Below, one piece after another: positions 16,366 through 24,516 of a stretch of 64,000 nt of DNA. The stretch covers positions 5,184 through 69,183 of the forward strand of contig JALOAJ010000012.1 in assembly GCA_023228885.1 (NCBI GenBank), in the 5' to 3' direction. The stretch's first letter is position 1; each line of letters begins with the position of its first letter. Source of the stretch: Bacillota bacterium (GTDB lineage: Bacteria > Bacillota > Clostridia > Monoglobales > Firm-18). The translations under genes were made by a program, and so were the position numbers. The notes below the pieces were generated by a model that saw only the letters and a program-made list of their open reading frames with translations, was not told the DNA's origin and searched no databases.

Positions 16366-17736
16366 ATGATTAAGGAATACAGAACAATATCCGAAGTTGC
16401 CGGTCCTTTAATGCTTGTCAAGGATGTAGAGGGCGTAACATACGGCGAACTTGGTGAGATAGAACTTGTAAACGGCGAAACGCGGCGTTGTCAGGTGCTT
16501 GAAATTGACGGTAAAAATGCAATTGTACAGCTTTTTGAAAACAGCGCGGGGCTTAACCTTGAACAAAGCAAGGTTAGGTTTTTGGGCAGAAGCATTGAGC
16601 TTGCGGTGTCTGCTGACATGTTGGGGCGAATTTTTGACGGGATGGGAAATCCAAAAGACGGCGGACCTGCCGTTATAGCGGAAAAACGACTGGATATAAA
16701 CGGAACTCCGATTAACCCTGCCGCACGGAACTATCCGTCCGAGTTTATCCAAACGGGCATCAGCGCCATTGATGGTTTAAATACCCTTGTTCGAGGGCAA
16801 AAGCTGCCTATATTCTCCGGTTCGGGGCTGCCTCATGCCAATCTTGCGGCGCAAATAGCGCGGCAGGCAAAAGTAAGGGGCACGGATGAAAAATTTGCCG
16901 TTGTTTTTGCGGCAGTCGGCATTACGTTTGAAGAAGCAAACTTTTTTATAAACGATTTTAATGTTACGGGAGCGATAGACAGGACGGTAACTTTTATTAA
17001 CCTTGCAAATGACCCGGCGATAGAGCGAATAGCCACGCCTCGTATGGCGCTGACCGCCGCGGAATATCTTGCTTTTGATTGTAATATGCATGTTTTGGTT
17101 ATTATAACCGATATAACAAATTACGCTGAAGCGTTACGAGAGGTTTCGGCGGCAAAAAAAGAGGTTCCCGGGCGGAGAGGTTACCCCGGCTATTTATACA
17201 CCGACCTTGCAACGATGTATGAGCGCGCAGGGCGTAAAATCGGCATCGATGGGTCAATTACGCTGATTCCCATTTTGTCAATGCCGGAGGACGATAAAAC
17301 ACATCCCATTCCCGACTTAACGGGATATATAACGGAAGGGCAAATAATATTAAGCCGTGAGCTTTATAGAAAAAACATTATGCCGCCCATAGATGTTTTA
17401 CCGTCCCTTTCGAGGCTTAAAGACAAGGGCGTTGGGGAAGGCAAAACAAGGGAAGACCATGCAAGCACCATGAACCAACTTTTTGCAGCTTATTCAAGAG
17501 GTAAAGACGCAAAAGAGCTTATGGTGATTTTGGGCGAGGCGGCGCTTACCGATATAGACAAGCTGTATGCGCAATTTGCAGAGGAATTTGAACTTAAATA
17601 TGTGTCGCAAGGCTTTGACGCAAACCGCTCTATTGAACAAACGCTTGACATTGGATGGGAACTGCTTTCCATCTTACCGAAAACAGAGCTAAAACGAATT
17701 AGTGAAGAATTGATAGAAAAGTATTTGGGCAGGTGA
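16366..17736 (+). CDS. ntpB: V-type ATP synthase subunit B (non-catalytic)
   Basis: About 456 residues, normal length. YRTISEVAGPLMLVKDVEGV opens the barrel domain; PIFSGSGLPHANLAAQIARQ replaces a P-loop, as expected for the regulatory subunit; ERAGRKIGIDGSIT and LSRLKDKGVGEGKTREDH are typical. ATG 16366 is preferred since AAAGGA directly abuts the upstream ATG 16354, but the choice is not certain. Alternates with A in the catalytic hexamer. Confidence 0.93.
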   Translation: MIKEYRTISEVAGPLMLVKDVEGVTYGELGEIELVNGETRRCQVLEIDGKNAIVQLFENSAGLNLEQSKVRFLGRSIELAVSADMLGRIFDGMGNPKDGGPAVIAEKRLDINGTPINPAARNYPSEFIQTGISAIDGLNTLVRGQKLPIFSGSGLPHANLAAQIARQAKVRGTDEKFAVVFAAVGITFEEANFFINDFNVTGAIDRTVTFINLANDPAIERIATPRMALTAAEYLAFDCNMHVLVIITDITNYAEALREVSAAKKEVPGRRGYPGYLYTDLATMYERAGRKIGIDGSITLIPILSMPEDDKTHPIPDLTGYITEGQIILSRELYRKNIMPPIDVLPSLSRLKDKGVGEGKTREDHASTMNQLFAAYSRGKDAKELMVILGEAALTDIDKLYAQFAEEFELKYVSQGFDANRSIEQTLDIGWELLSILPKTELKRISEELIEKYLGR

Positions 17737-17740
17737 GGAT

Positions 17741-18391
17741 ATGGCTATTGCAAATGTCAACCCAAACCGCATGGAGCTTTCAAAGCTGAAAAAAAGGCTG
17801 GAAACGGCACGGCGAGGTCATAAGCTGTTAAAAGACAAACGAGACGGGCTGATGAAAGAGTTTTTGGAAATTGTCCGTGTAAATAAGGCGCTTAGGGAGA
17901 CGGTTGAAGCTAATTTAAAAGGCGTTTACGAAAACTTTCTTGTGGCAAGCGCTATAATGTCAAAACAAGTTTTGGAAAATAGCCTTATGTTCCCCAAGCA
18001 CAGGGTAGAGGTGGGAATTCAAACCAAAAACATAATGTCGGTGAATGTTCCTGTCTTTAATTTTGAGCAAAAACAAGACGATTTGTATTCATATGGTTTT
18101 TTCGGAACATCAGGGCAGCTTGACGCTTCGATTAATCGCTTGGGGGAAGTTTTGCCCGATTTGCTTGCACTTGCCGAAAAAGAAAAAAGCGCACAGTTGC
18201 TTGCGGCAGAGATAGAAAAAACGCGCCGCCGTGTAAACGCGCTTGAATATGTTATGATTCCTCAATTTACCGAGAAAATTCGGTTTATAAAAATGAAGCT
18301 TGATGAAAGCGAGCGCAGCACAACGACAAGGCTTATGAAGGTTAAGGATATGATGATTAAAGAAATGTTATCCAAAAATAATATGTCTTAA
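17741..18391 (+). CDS. ntpD: V-type ATP synthase subunit D
   Basis: 216 residues, two long helices forming the central rotor shaft. The N-terminal NVNPNRMELSKLKKRLETA and GHKLLKDKRDGLM motifs are diagnostic. It begins 4 nt after subunit B and is the last gene of the cluster; a terminator follows directly. No ntpJ-type K+ transporter follows, unlike in Enterococcus. Confidence 0.93.
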   Translation: MAIANVNPNRMELSKLKKRLETARRGHKLLKDKRDGLMKEFLEIVRVNKALRETVEANLKGVYENFLVASAIMSKQVLENSLMFPKHRVEVGIQTKNIMSVNVPVFNFEQKQDDLYSYGFFGTSGQLDASINRLGEVLPDLLALAEKEKSAQLLAAEIEKTRRRVNALEYVMIPQFTEKIRFIKMKLDESERSTTTRLMKVKDMMIKEMLSKNNMS

Positions 18392-18398
18392 ATAATGC

Positions 18399-18424
18399 AA
18401 AATCGAGCCTTTTGGCTCGATTTT
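18399..18424. terminator. Bidirectional terminator after V-ATPase operon
   Basis: An 11-bp perfect stem (AAAATCGAGCC and GGCTCGATTTT) with a TTTT loop and T-rich flank, 8 nt after the subunit D stop. The A/T-rich flanks let it also stop transcription of the small gene coming from the minus strand. Confidence 0.88.
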
Positions 18425-18478
18425 ACTTTAATCTTGAAAGCGCCGCTGCTGTTTTTTGATTACGATGTGATGCGGCTT

Positions 18479-18610
18479 TTATGTTGTGCTGTTATCTATG
18501 GTGTTATTTCTGTCATTTTGATTGTCTTGGGTGGGATTTCTTTTGTTGTTTTGAGATTTGTTTTTCTTCTTCTGCTGCTTTCTGTTAGTGAATTGGTTGT
18601 CCTTCGCCAT
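18479..18610 (-). CDS. Small Lys/Asn/Gln-rich protein of unknown function
   Basis: A 43-codon frame from ATG 18610 with an excellent AAAGGAGG 6 nt upstream. The product begins MAKDNQFTNRKQQKKKNK and continues with Asn, Asp, Gln and Thr; it is strongly hydrophilic, with no hydrophobic core. Composition recalls minor small spore proteins such as SspP, but no motif proves it. The intrinsic terminator at 18399-18424 lies downstream. The opposite strand carries a longer hydrophobic frame that I consider an artefact. The ribosome binding site is the main support. Confidence 0.5.
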   Translation of the reverse strand: MAKDNQFTNRKQQKKKNKSQNNKRNPTQDNQNDRNNTIDNSTT

Positions 18611-18753
18611 AAAAAACCCTCCTTTGTTTTGGTTGCCCCAATACTTTGCTACGCTACTTTTCAGCTATTGAAAATTATGTCACAATAGTATTTATTTCCT
18701 AATTTTTTAATTTTATTCATCCCGCAAACATACGGCTTTGTTTTTGATTGATA

Positions 18754-19431
18754 TTAGCCCAACTCCCAATCTATCGGATCAATTTTATTTTGTTGCAAAA
18801 TTTTATTTGTTTTTGAAAAGTGGCGACAACCGAAAAACCCGCCAAATGCAGAAAGGGGACTTGGGTGAGCGGCTGTGAGTACAAAATGGTTGGTGTTTGA
18901 CAAAAGCGCTTGTTTTTGCTGTGCGGAGCGCCCCCAAAGCAGGAATACAATGGGTTTTTCTCTTTCTGCCAGCTTTGAAATCACATTGTCTGTAAATGCC
19001 TCCCACCCCTTTTTGCTATGCGAAAGAGCCGCCCCACGGCGAACTGTTAAAATGGTGTTTAGCAACAGCACTCCTTGTTTTGCCCATGCGGTAAGGTCGC
19101 CTGATTTTGGCGTTTTTGTTCCGACATCAGAATTTAGTTCCTTAAATATGTTAACAAGCGATGGCGGAATGGGCGCCCCCGCTTTTACGGAAAACGCCAT
19201 TCCATGCGCTTGGTTGGGGTTATGATAAGGGTCTTGACCTAATATCACCGCCTTCACATCATTATAGGATGTGTTTTTGAACGCATTAAAAATATCATAC
19301 ATATCCGGATAAACGGTAAAGGCAGAGTATTCATCCTTTAAAAACTTTCTGAGCGTCAAATAATAATCTTTTTCAAATTCTTCTTTTAAAATATTATCCC
19401 ATTCGTTTTCAAATTGTATCAATGAAATCAC
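18754..19431 (-). CDS. ung: Uracil-DNA glycosylase, family 1
   Basis: 225 residues, normal size. Water-activating motif GQDPYH at residues 65-70, GVLLLNTILTV near 120-130, and the minor-groove loop HPSPLSA at 189-195. It removes uracil from DNA as the first step of base excision repair. Divergent from radA, another DNA repair gene, with an 89-nt spacer between the start codons. Confidence 0.96.
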   Translation of the reverse strand: MISLIQFENEWDNILKEEFEKDYYLTLRKFLKDEYSAFTVYPDMYDIFNAFKNTSYNDVKAVILGQDPYHNPNQAHGMAFSVKAGAPIPPSLVNIFKELNSDVGTKTPKSGDLTAWAKQGVLLLNTILTVRRGAALSHSKKGWEAFTDNVISKLAEREKPIVFLLWGRSAQQKQALLSNTNHFVLTAAHPSPLSAFGGFFGCRHFSKTNKILQQNKIDPIDWELG

Positions 19432-19520
19432 CTCTGTTTAAAGATTATCATAATAAGGAACATTTGTAAATAGTAGACAAAACCCTGTTTTTGTTGTAAA
19501 ATAACAATAGGTGATTTATT

Positions 19521-20885
19521 GTGAAAAATAAAATAGTGTACTTTTGCAACAATTGCGGATATGAAACCCCAAAATGGATGGGGAAATGCCCCGGCTGCGG
19601 GGATTGGGATACAATGACCGAGGAAAGGGAACCGGCAAAAGAATCAGTCAAGTATACAAAATCGTTTGTGCGCAAGCCGGAAAAACTTGATGATGTTGCC
19701 TTTTTAAAGGAAGAGCGCTTTAAGACAAATATTTTTGAGCTTGATAGGGTTTTAGGCGGCGGAATAGTGAAGGGCTCTCTTGTTTTGGTGGGTGGAGACC
19801 CGGGTATCGGGAAGTCAACCTTACTTTTACAAATGTGCCAAACAGTTGACAAATCGGTTAAAATTTTGTATGTGTCGGGCGAGGAATCCTCACGCCAAAT
19901 TAAAATGAGGGCGCAGCGTCTTTCGGTTGACACGGACAACCTTTTGGTTTTGTCCGAAACGGAACAGGGAAATATAATAGAAGCAATTAATCAAACAAAC
20001 CCTGATGTTGTGATAATTGATTCGGTGCAAACGGTATACGACAGCGGTTTGTCGTCTGCTGCGGGGAGCGTAAGCCAAATTAGGGAAGTGACGCAAAGCT
20101 TTATGCGGCTTGCAAAAGAAAGTGAAACTTCTATTTTGCTTGTCGGCCATGTTACAAAGGAGGGTGCAATTGCCGGCCCGAGAGTGCTTGAACATATGGT
20201 TGATTGCGTTTTATATTTTGAAGGAGAGCGCCACCAGCATTACAGGATTTTACGGGCGGTTAAAAATCGTTTTGGCTCTACTAATGAAATTGGCGTTTTT
20301 GAAATGAGCGATGAGGGGCTGAAGGAGGTTTTAAACCCTTCTGAAATGCTTTTATCCGGAAGACCCAGCAATACAAGCGGCTCGTGCGTTATTTGTACCC
20401 TTGAGGGCACACGCCCTATTTTGGCAGAGGTGCAGGCGCTCGTTACGCGCTCGAATTTTCCAACCCCTCGGAGAATGTCAACAGGTATTGACTATAACAG
20501 GGTTTCGTTGCTGCTTGCTGTGTTGGAAAAAAGAATGGGATATAACTTATCGTCACAAGATGCGTATGTAAATGTGATAGGCGGAATCAGAGTTGACGAG
20601 CCTGCCGCAGATTTAGGAGTTGCATTGGCGGCGGCATCAAGCTATAAAGGTTTTTCCATCGGGAAGGATGTGCTTGCGTTTGGAGAGGTTGGCTTAACAG
20701 GCGAAGTTCGCGCTGTAAATAACATAGAAAAACGCATAGCGGAAGGCATTAAGCTTGGCTTTAAAACAATAATTCTGCCCAAGGGCAATAAAATAAAAAA
20801 CACCTTTTCCGACAATGCCACGATACATAAAGTTGCCAGCTTACATGAAGTTTTAAATATTTTTGACAAATCTTATAAAAAGTAG
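19521..20885 (+). CDS. radA: DNA repair protein RadA
   Basis: 454 residues. C4 zinc finger (Cys 9, 12, 23, 26), Walker A GDPGIGKST from residue 92, the RadA-specific KNRFG motif at 248-252, and a C-terminal Lon-protease-like domain (GGIRVDEPAADLGVALA). A RecA-related ATPase that drives branch migration in recombinational repair. GTG start with weak GGTGAT upstream. The carD promoter lies within its last 25 bases. Confidence 0.95.
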   Translation: MKNKIVYFCNNCGYETPKWMGKCPGCGDWDTMTEEREPAKESVKYTKSFVRKPEKLDDVAFLKEERFKTNIFELDRVLGGGIVKGSLVLVGGDPGIGKSTLLLQMCQTVDKSVKILYVSGEESSRQIKMRAQRLSVDTDNLLVLSETEQGNIIEAINQTNPDVVIIDSVQTVYDSGLSSAAGSVSQIREVTQSFMRLAKESETSILLVGHVTKEGAIAGPRVLEHMVDCVLYFEGERHQHYRILRAVKNRFGSTNEIGVFEMSDEGLKEVLNPSEMLLSGRPSNTSGSCVICTLEGTRPILAEVQALVTRSNFPTPRRMSTGIDYNRVSLLLAVLEKRMGYNLSSQDAYVNVIGGIRVDEPAADLGVALAAASSYKGFSIGKDVLAFGEVGLTGEVRAVNNIEKRIAEGIKLGFKTIILPKGNKIKNTFSDNATIHKVASLHEVLNIFDKSYKK

Positions 20886-20891
20886 TATAAT
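20863..20891 (+). promoter_or_regulatory. Consensus sigma-A promoter of carD
   Basis: TTGACA at 20863-20868 and TATAAT at 20886-20891 with 17-nt spacing, overlapping the radA stop. Its start near 20898 rules out the upstream TTG 20891 as the carD start codon. Confidence 0.85.
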
Positions 20892-20917
20892 TGGTATATA
20901 AGGGAGGTAATGACCAA

Positions 20918-21421
20918 ATGTTTAATGTAGGTGACAAAATTGTCTATCCTATGCATGGGGCGGGAATTATCGAGGCCATCGAAGAAAAGAAAATTTTAAA
21001 GCAAAAGCAATCGTATTATATAATGAAAATGCCTATCGGAGACATGAAAGTTATGATACCGGTGAAAAACTCCGCCGAGATAGGTATTAGGTATATTATC
21101 GATAAAGCAACCGGCTGCGAAATTTTAACAAAGTTTAAAACTATGAAAACAGACATCAATGATAACTGGAACAAGCGGTATCGTGAAAATATGATAAAAA
21201 TCCGCTCCGGCAACATTTTAGATGTTTTAGATGTTGTAAAATCACTTATGCTGCGCGAAAAGGAAAAAGGGTTATCGACCAGCGAAAGAAAAATGCTATG
21301 CAATGCAAAGCAAATACTTATAAGCGAGCTTGTGCTTGCCAAAGTTGCGGTGTATGAGGAAATAGAAAAAGAATTAGAACAGGCGGTTGACATTGAATGC
21401 GACCTTGCAAAAGAACAGTAA
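20918..21421 (+). CDS. CarD-family RNA-polymerase-binding regulator
   Basis: 167 residues from ATG 20918, 10 nt after GGGAGG. An N-terminal Tudor-like domain (FNVGDKIVYPMHGAGIIEAI) is followed by a helical DNA-binding domain with the family-typical RSGNILDVLDVVKSL and GLSTSERKML. CarD proteins bind the RNA polymerase beta subunit and stabilise open promoter complexes. Own promoter upstream and strong terminator downstream, so it is monocistronic. Confidence 0.92.
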   Translation: MFNVGDKIVYPMHGAGIIEAIEEKKILKQKQSYYIMKMPIGDMKVMIPVKNSAEIGIRYIIDKATGCEILTKFKTMKTDINDNWNKRYRENMIKIRSGNILDVLDVVKSLMLREKEKGLSTSERKMLCNAKQILISELVLAKVAVYEEIEKELEQAVDIECDLAKEQ

Positions 21422-21430
21422 TAAATCGGT

Positions 21431-21457
21431 GACGCCATACAAGGCGTCTTTTTTTTT
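21431..21457 (+). terminator. Terminator of carD
   Basis: GACGCC at 21431-21436 pairs with GGCGTC at 21443-21448, followed by nine T. Confidence 0.92.
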
Positions 21458-21516
21458 GGCATTTTGCATCAATAAAAACCAAAGCCGAATATAACAATTC
21501 TTTTGCGCAAAATTGC

Positions 21517-21544
21517 ACATAACATTTTTAATTTTCATAATATA
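21517..21544 (+). promoter_or_regulatory. Candidate mother-cell (sigma-K/E type) promoter of dpaAB
   Basis: CATAATATA at 21536-21544 fits the CATAnnnTA -10 element of sigma-K, with an AC dinucleotide 17 nt upstream; no good sigma-A promoter is visible. Dipicolinate synthase genes of Bacillus are sigma-K controlled. The motif is short, so this is a suggestion only. Confidence 0.35.
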
Positions 21545-21582
21545 TAACAAAATGTTTATTATAAAAACCGGAGGTTATGGGA

Positions 21583-22455
21583 TTGGGTAAAAAATTTCTT
21601 GTCTGCGGCGGAGACTTGCGCCAGGTAGAGGTGGCTAAAATGCTTTCCGGCTATGGATATAGTGTCGGTGCATATGGTTTTTCACAAGATGTGAATATAA
21701 AACCATCCGTTAAAATTTTTGATGAACTAAACGAGGCATTGGATTTTGCCGATATTATTATATTACCGTTACCGTGCAGCGCCGATAATAAGAATGTTAA
21801 TATGCCGATGACAAATAAAAAACTTTCTTTTGCATATCTTTTTAAGCAAATTAAAGACGAAAAAATAGTGGTTGCCGGCAATGTTTCAAGTGAAATTGCG
21901 GATTTTGCGCAGCAAAGCAATGTATATATTTTGGATTATTATAACAGAGAGGAACTTAAAATTTTAAACGCAATTCCGACAGTTGAGGGCGCTATTCAAA
22001 TCGCAATGGAGGAAACGGCGCACACTATACATTCAAGCAAATGCATGGTAACCGGCTATGGGCGAATCGGCAAGCTGCTTTCTCATTCTCTTAAAAGCTT
22101 GGGCGCCGATGTAACTGTTTCCGCTCGAACATTGGCAGACCTTGCGTGGATAAAGGCGAATGGGTATACCGCCGTTCAAACTTCGCATATAGATAGCCTG
22201 ATTTACTCGCAGGATGTGATTTTTAATACCGTTCCGACAGTTATTTTTGACAAAAAGACCCTTGGGCGGGTTTCAAAAGATTCTCTTATTATTGATTTGG
22301 CAAGCAAACCGGGCGGGGTAGATTTAGATGCGGCATCCCAGCTTGGCATTAGGACTATATGGGCATTATCCCTGCCGGGAAAGGTTGCCCCTTTAACTGC
22401 CGGAAGGATAATAACAGACACCATTATAAACATAATGAAAGAACTGGGGGTGTAA
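21583..22455 (+). CDS. dpaA: Dipicolinate synthase subunit A
   Basis: About 290 residues. GKKFLVCGGDLRQVEVAKML at the N-terminus and a Rossmann NAD(P)-binding segment (VTGYGRIGKLLSHSLKSLGA) match SpoVFA/DpaA, which with DpaB oxidises a dihydrodipicolinate precursor to dipicolinic acid, the spore-core chelator of Ca2+. TTG 21583 is favoured (8 nt after GGAGG) over ATG 21577 (2 nt). Four nucleotides from dpaB. Its presence is the best evidence that the organism makes endospores. Confidence 0.9.
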   Translation: MGKKFLVCGGDLRQVEVAKMLSGYGYSVGAYGFSQDVNIKPSVKIFDELNEALDFADIIILPLPCSADNKNVNMPMTNKKLSFAYLFKQIKDEKIVVAGNVSSEIADFAQQSNVYILDYYNREELKILNAIPTVEGAIQIAMEETAHTIHSSKCMVTGYGRIGKLLSHSLKSLGADVTVSARTLADLAWIKANGYTAVQTSHIDSLIYSQDVIFNTVPTVIFDKKTLGRVSKDSLIIDLASKPGGVDLDAASQLGIRTIWALSLPGKVAPLTAGRIITDTIINIMKELGV

Positions 22456-22458
22456 AAG

Positions 22459-23037
22459 TTGGATTTAAGTAATGTAAAAATAGGGTTCGCGCTTACCGGT
22501 TCGTTTTGTACCATTCCCGAGGTTATACCTCAACTCGAACTAATTGTTCATGCCGGCGCTAAGGTTATTCCGATTATGTCTGAAATAGTTTACAAAACAG
22601 ACACCAGATTCGGCAAAGCGTTGGAGCTTATTTGGCGTGTGGAAGACATAACCGGCGGCAAAATAATTCATACAATAAGCGATGCAGAGCCTATCGGACC
22701 AAAAAGAATGTTAGATATTTTAGTGGTTGCGCCATGCACCGGCAACACGCTTTCAAAGCTTGCAAACGGGATAAACGACTCAACTGTCACCATGGCGACA
22801 AAGGCGCACTTGCGAAATCTCAAACCGGTTGTTATTGCCGTTTCTACAAACGATGGGCTTGGTGCAAATGCAAAAAATCTTGCATTGCTGCATGCAAGTA
22901 AAAACATATATTTAGTGCCGTATAGACAGGATGACCATGATAAAAAACCGAATTCCCTTGTTGCAAAAATTGATTTGTTAATTCCCGCACTTAGCGCGGC
23001 GCTGCTTGGAGAGCAACTTCAACCGGTGCTGATTTAG
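22459..23037 (+). CDS. dpaB: Dipicolinate synthase subunit B
   Basis: 192 residues of flavoprotein-like fold (flavoprotein decarboxylase family). KIGFALTGSFCTIPEV, SEIVYKTDTRFG, APCTGNTLSKLANGI and STNDGLGANAKNLALL are SpoVFB hallmarks. TTG start with GGGGGTG upstream. Paired with dpaA; the two proteins form the active synthase in the mother cell. Confidence 0.93.
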   Translation: MDLSNVKIGFALTGSFCTIPEVIPQLELIVHAGAKVIPIMSEIVYKTDTRFGKALELIWRVEDITGGKIIHTISDAEPIGPKRMLDILVVAPCTGNTLSKLANGINDSTVTMATKAHLRNLKPVVIAVSTNDGLGANAKNLALLHASKNIYLVPYRQDDHDKKPNSLVAKIDLLIPALSAALLGEQLQPVLI

Positions 23038-23056
23038 GTGTTTTAATAATACTCTA

Positions 23057-23085
23057 TTTACAACTTTTCTTTTGTTTGTTATAAT
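23057..23085 (+). promoter_or_regulatory. Sigma-A promoter of the YqeG-AroE fusion gene
   Basis: TTTACA at 23057-23062 and TATAAT at 23080-23085, 17-nt spacing, about 65 nt before the start codon. Confidence 0.6.
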
Positions 23086-23149
23086 ATACACATTATATGC
23101 AATAAACGAATTTTTATTTAATGCATGATATTATTTGGGGTGTATATGA

Positions 23150-24448
23150 TTGAAACGATTTATTCCGACAGAATATGCAAACGGCATACATGATATTGAT
23201 GTAAAAGGGCTAAAGGATAAAGGTATAAAGCTTATAATGCTTGATATCGATAACACTTTAGCGCCTTCGAGTAAAAAGGCTCCTTCCGCTTCAACCGTAA
23301 ACTGGATTGCAAACGCAAAAAAAATGGGGCTGGAGGTTGTCCTTTTTTCAAACAACTCGAAAAAAAGGGTTAATTTTTTTAACAAGCAACTTAACCTTTA
23401 CACAATCCATAGGGCGCTTAAGCCTCTTGCTTATAACTTTATTAAAATAGCCAAAAGGTTTGATGTGGGAATTGATGAGATTTGCATGATAGGAGACCAA
23501 ATTTTTACCGATGTGTGGGGCGCAAACAATGCGGGCGTAATGTCTATACTTGTGTTGCCGCTTTCTGCTGATGAGGGTATTGATATTCGATTTAAAAGGT
23601 TTTTTGAAAACAGGGTAATTAAAAAAAATAAACCGGAAACATATTGCCTTATCGGAAATCCTGTGGCTCACAGCAAATCACCTATTTTGCACGAGCAGGT
23701 CTATAAATTTTACGGCATTAAAGCAAAGTATATGCTTTGCCATGCCGAAAAGGAAAACCTACGCCAAATTCTTTTGCAGTTTAAAAAAACAGGTGTAAAG
23801 GGGTTTAACATTACAGTACCTTTTAAGCACGATATTATGCCTTATCTGCATGAGATTTCGGCTGACGCAAAAAAAATAGGCTCGGTAAATACCGTTTCAA
23901 TAAATGATGGAAATTGGACAGGCTATAATACTGATGTAACAGGTTTTGCAATGCAGTTAAAGTCAAATAACACAGTTATAAAAGGCAGCAGGGTGAAAAT
24001 AATAGGGGCGGGCGGCTCAACCGCAGCTATTGTATATGCTGTGTTGTCGGAGGGGGCTGCAAGTGTGACCGTATATAACCGTACAATGGATAAGGCAAGG
24101 CAGCTTGCATTGAAATTTGACGGCGTCGTTGCAGCCGCTCTTGATGAATTTAATGCTAAGGATTGCGATATACTCATAAACACCACCTCGGTTGGGCTGT
24201 ATCCCCAAATTGATAAATCGCCGGTCAGCGATTTAGAGGGAATATCACAAAGCGCCATTGTTTATGATATTATATACAACCCGCCGGAAACTCGCTTCAT
24301 GAAAATTGCCAAAGAAAGAGGCTGTCAGGCGTATAATGGTTTGGATATGTTGATATTTCAGGGGCTTGCCGCAGACGAAATATGGTTTGGCAAAAAAATA
24401 ATAAATGATGAACTTATACAACAGATAAGAGAAGTAATCGGCAATTAG
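23150..24448 (+). CDS. aroE: Fusion of YqeG-type HAD phosphatase and shikimate dehydrogenase
   Basis: 432 residues in one uninterrupted frame. Residues 1-155 are a YqeG-family HAD IIIA phosphatase: LDIDNTLAPS (Asp32 and Asp34), LFSNNS, then IGDQIFTDVWGAN. From about 160, CLIGNPVAHSKSPILHE begins a complete shikimate dehydrogenase with FNITVPFKHD (catalytic Lys), NTDVTGF (Asp), the IGAGGSTAA nucleotide loop and NTTSVGLYP. In Bacillus yqeG, yqeH and aroE are neighbouring separate genes, so the fusion may have arisen by loss of yqeH. TTG start behind GGGGTG. AroQ of the same pathway lies 1 kb downstream. Confidence 0.9.
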   Translation: MKRFIPTEYANGIHDIDVKGLKDKGIKLIMLDIDNTLAPSSKKAPSASTVNWIANAKKMGLEVVLFSNNSKKRVNFFNKQLNLYTIHRALKPLAYNFIKIAKRFDVGIDEICMIGDQIFTDVWGANNAGVMSILVLPLSADEGIDIRFKRFFENRVIKKNKPETYCLIGNPVAHSKSPILHEQVYKFYGIKAKYMLCHAEKENLRQILLQFKKTGVKGFNITVPFKHDIMPYLHEISADAKKIGSVNTVSINDGNWTGYNTDVTGFAMQLKSNNTVIKGSRVKIIGAGGSTAAIVYAVLSEGAASVTVYNRTMDKARQLALKFDGVVAAALDEFNAKDCDILINTTSVGLYPQIDKSPVSDLEGISQSAIVYDIIYNPPETRFMKIAKERGCQAYNGLDMLIFQGLAADEIWFGKKIINDELIQQIREVIGN

Positions 24449-24516
24449 TTTTATATATACGAAAAATAAATTTATGTGCGAATTGAATTAATTTGCAACA
24501 GAAACGGGGTTTAAAT

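Noticed and set aside
18395..18688. 97-codon hydrophobic frame on the plus strand (MQNRAFWLDF start)
   Set aside because: It begins inside the terminator of the ATPase operon, has no ribosome binding site, and is antisense to a small gene with an excellent one. Hydrophobicity follows from reading Lys/Asn/Gln codons backwards.
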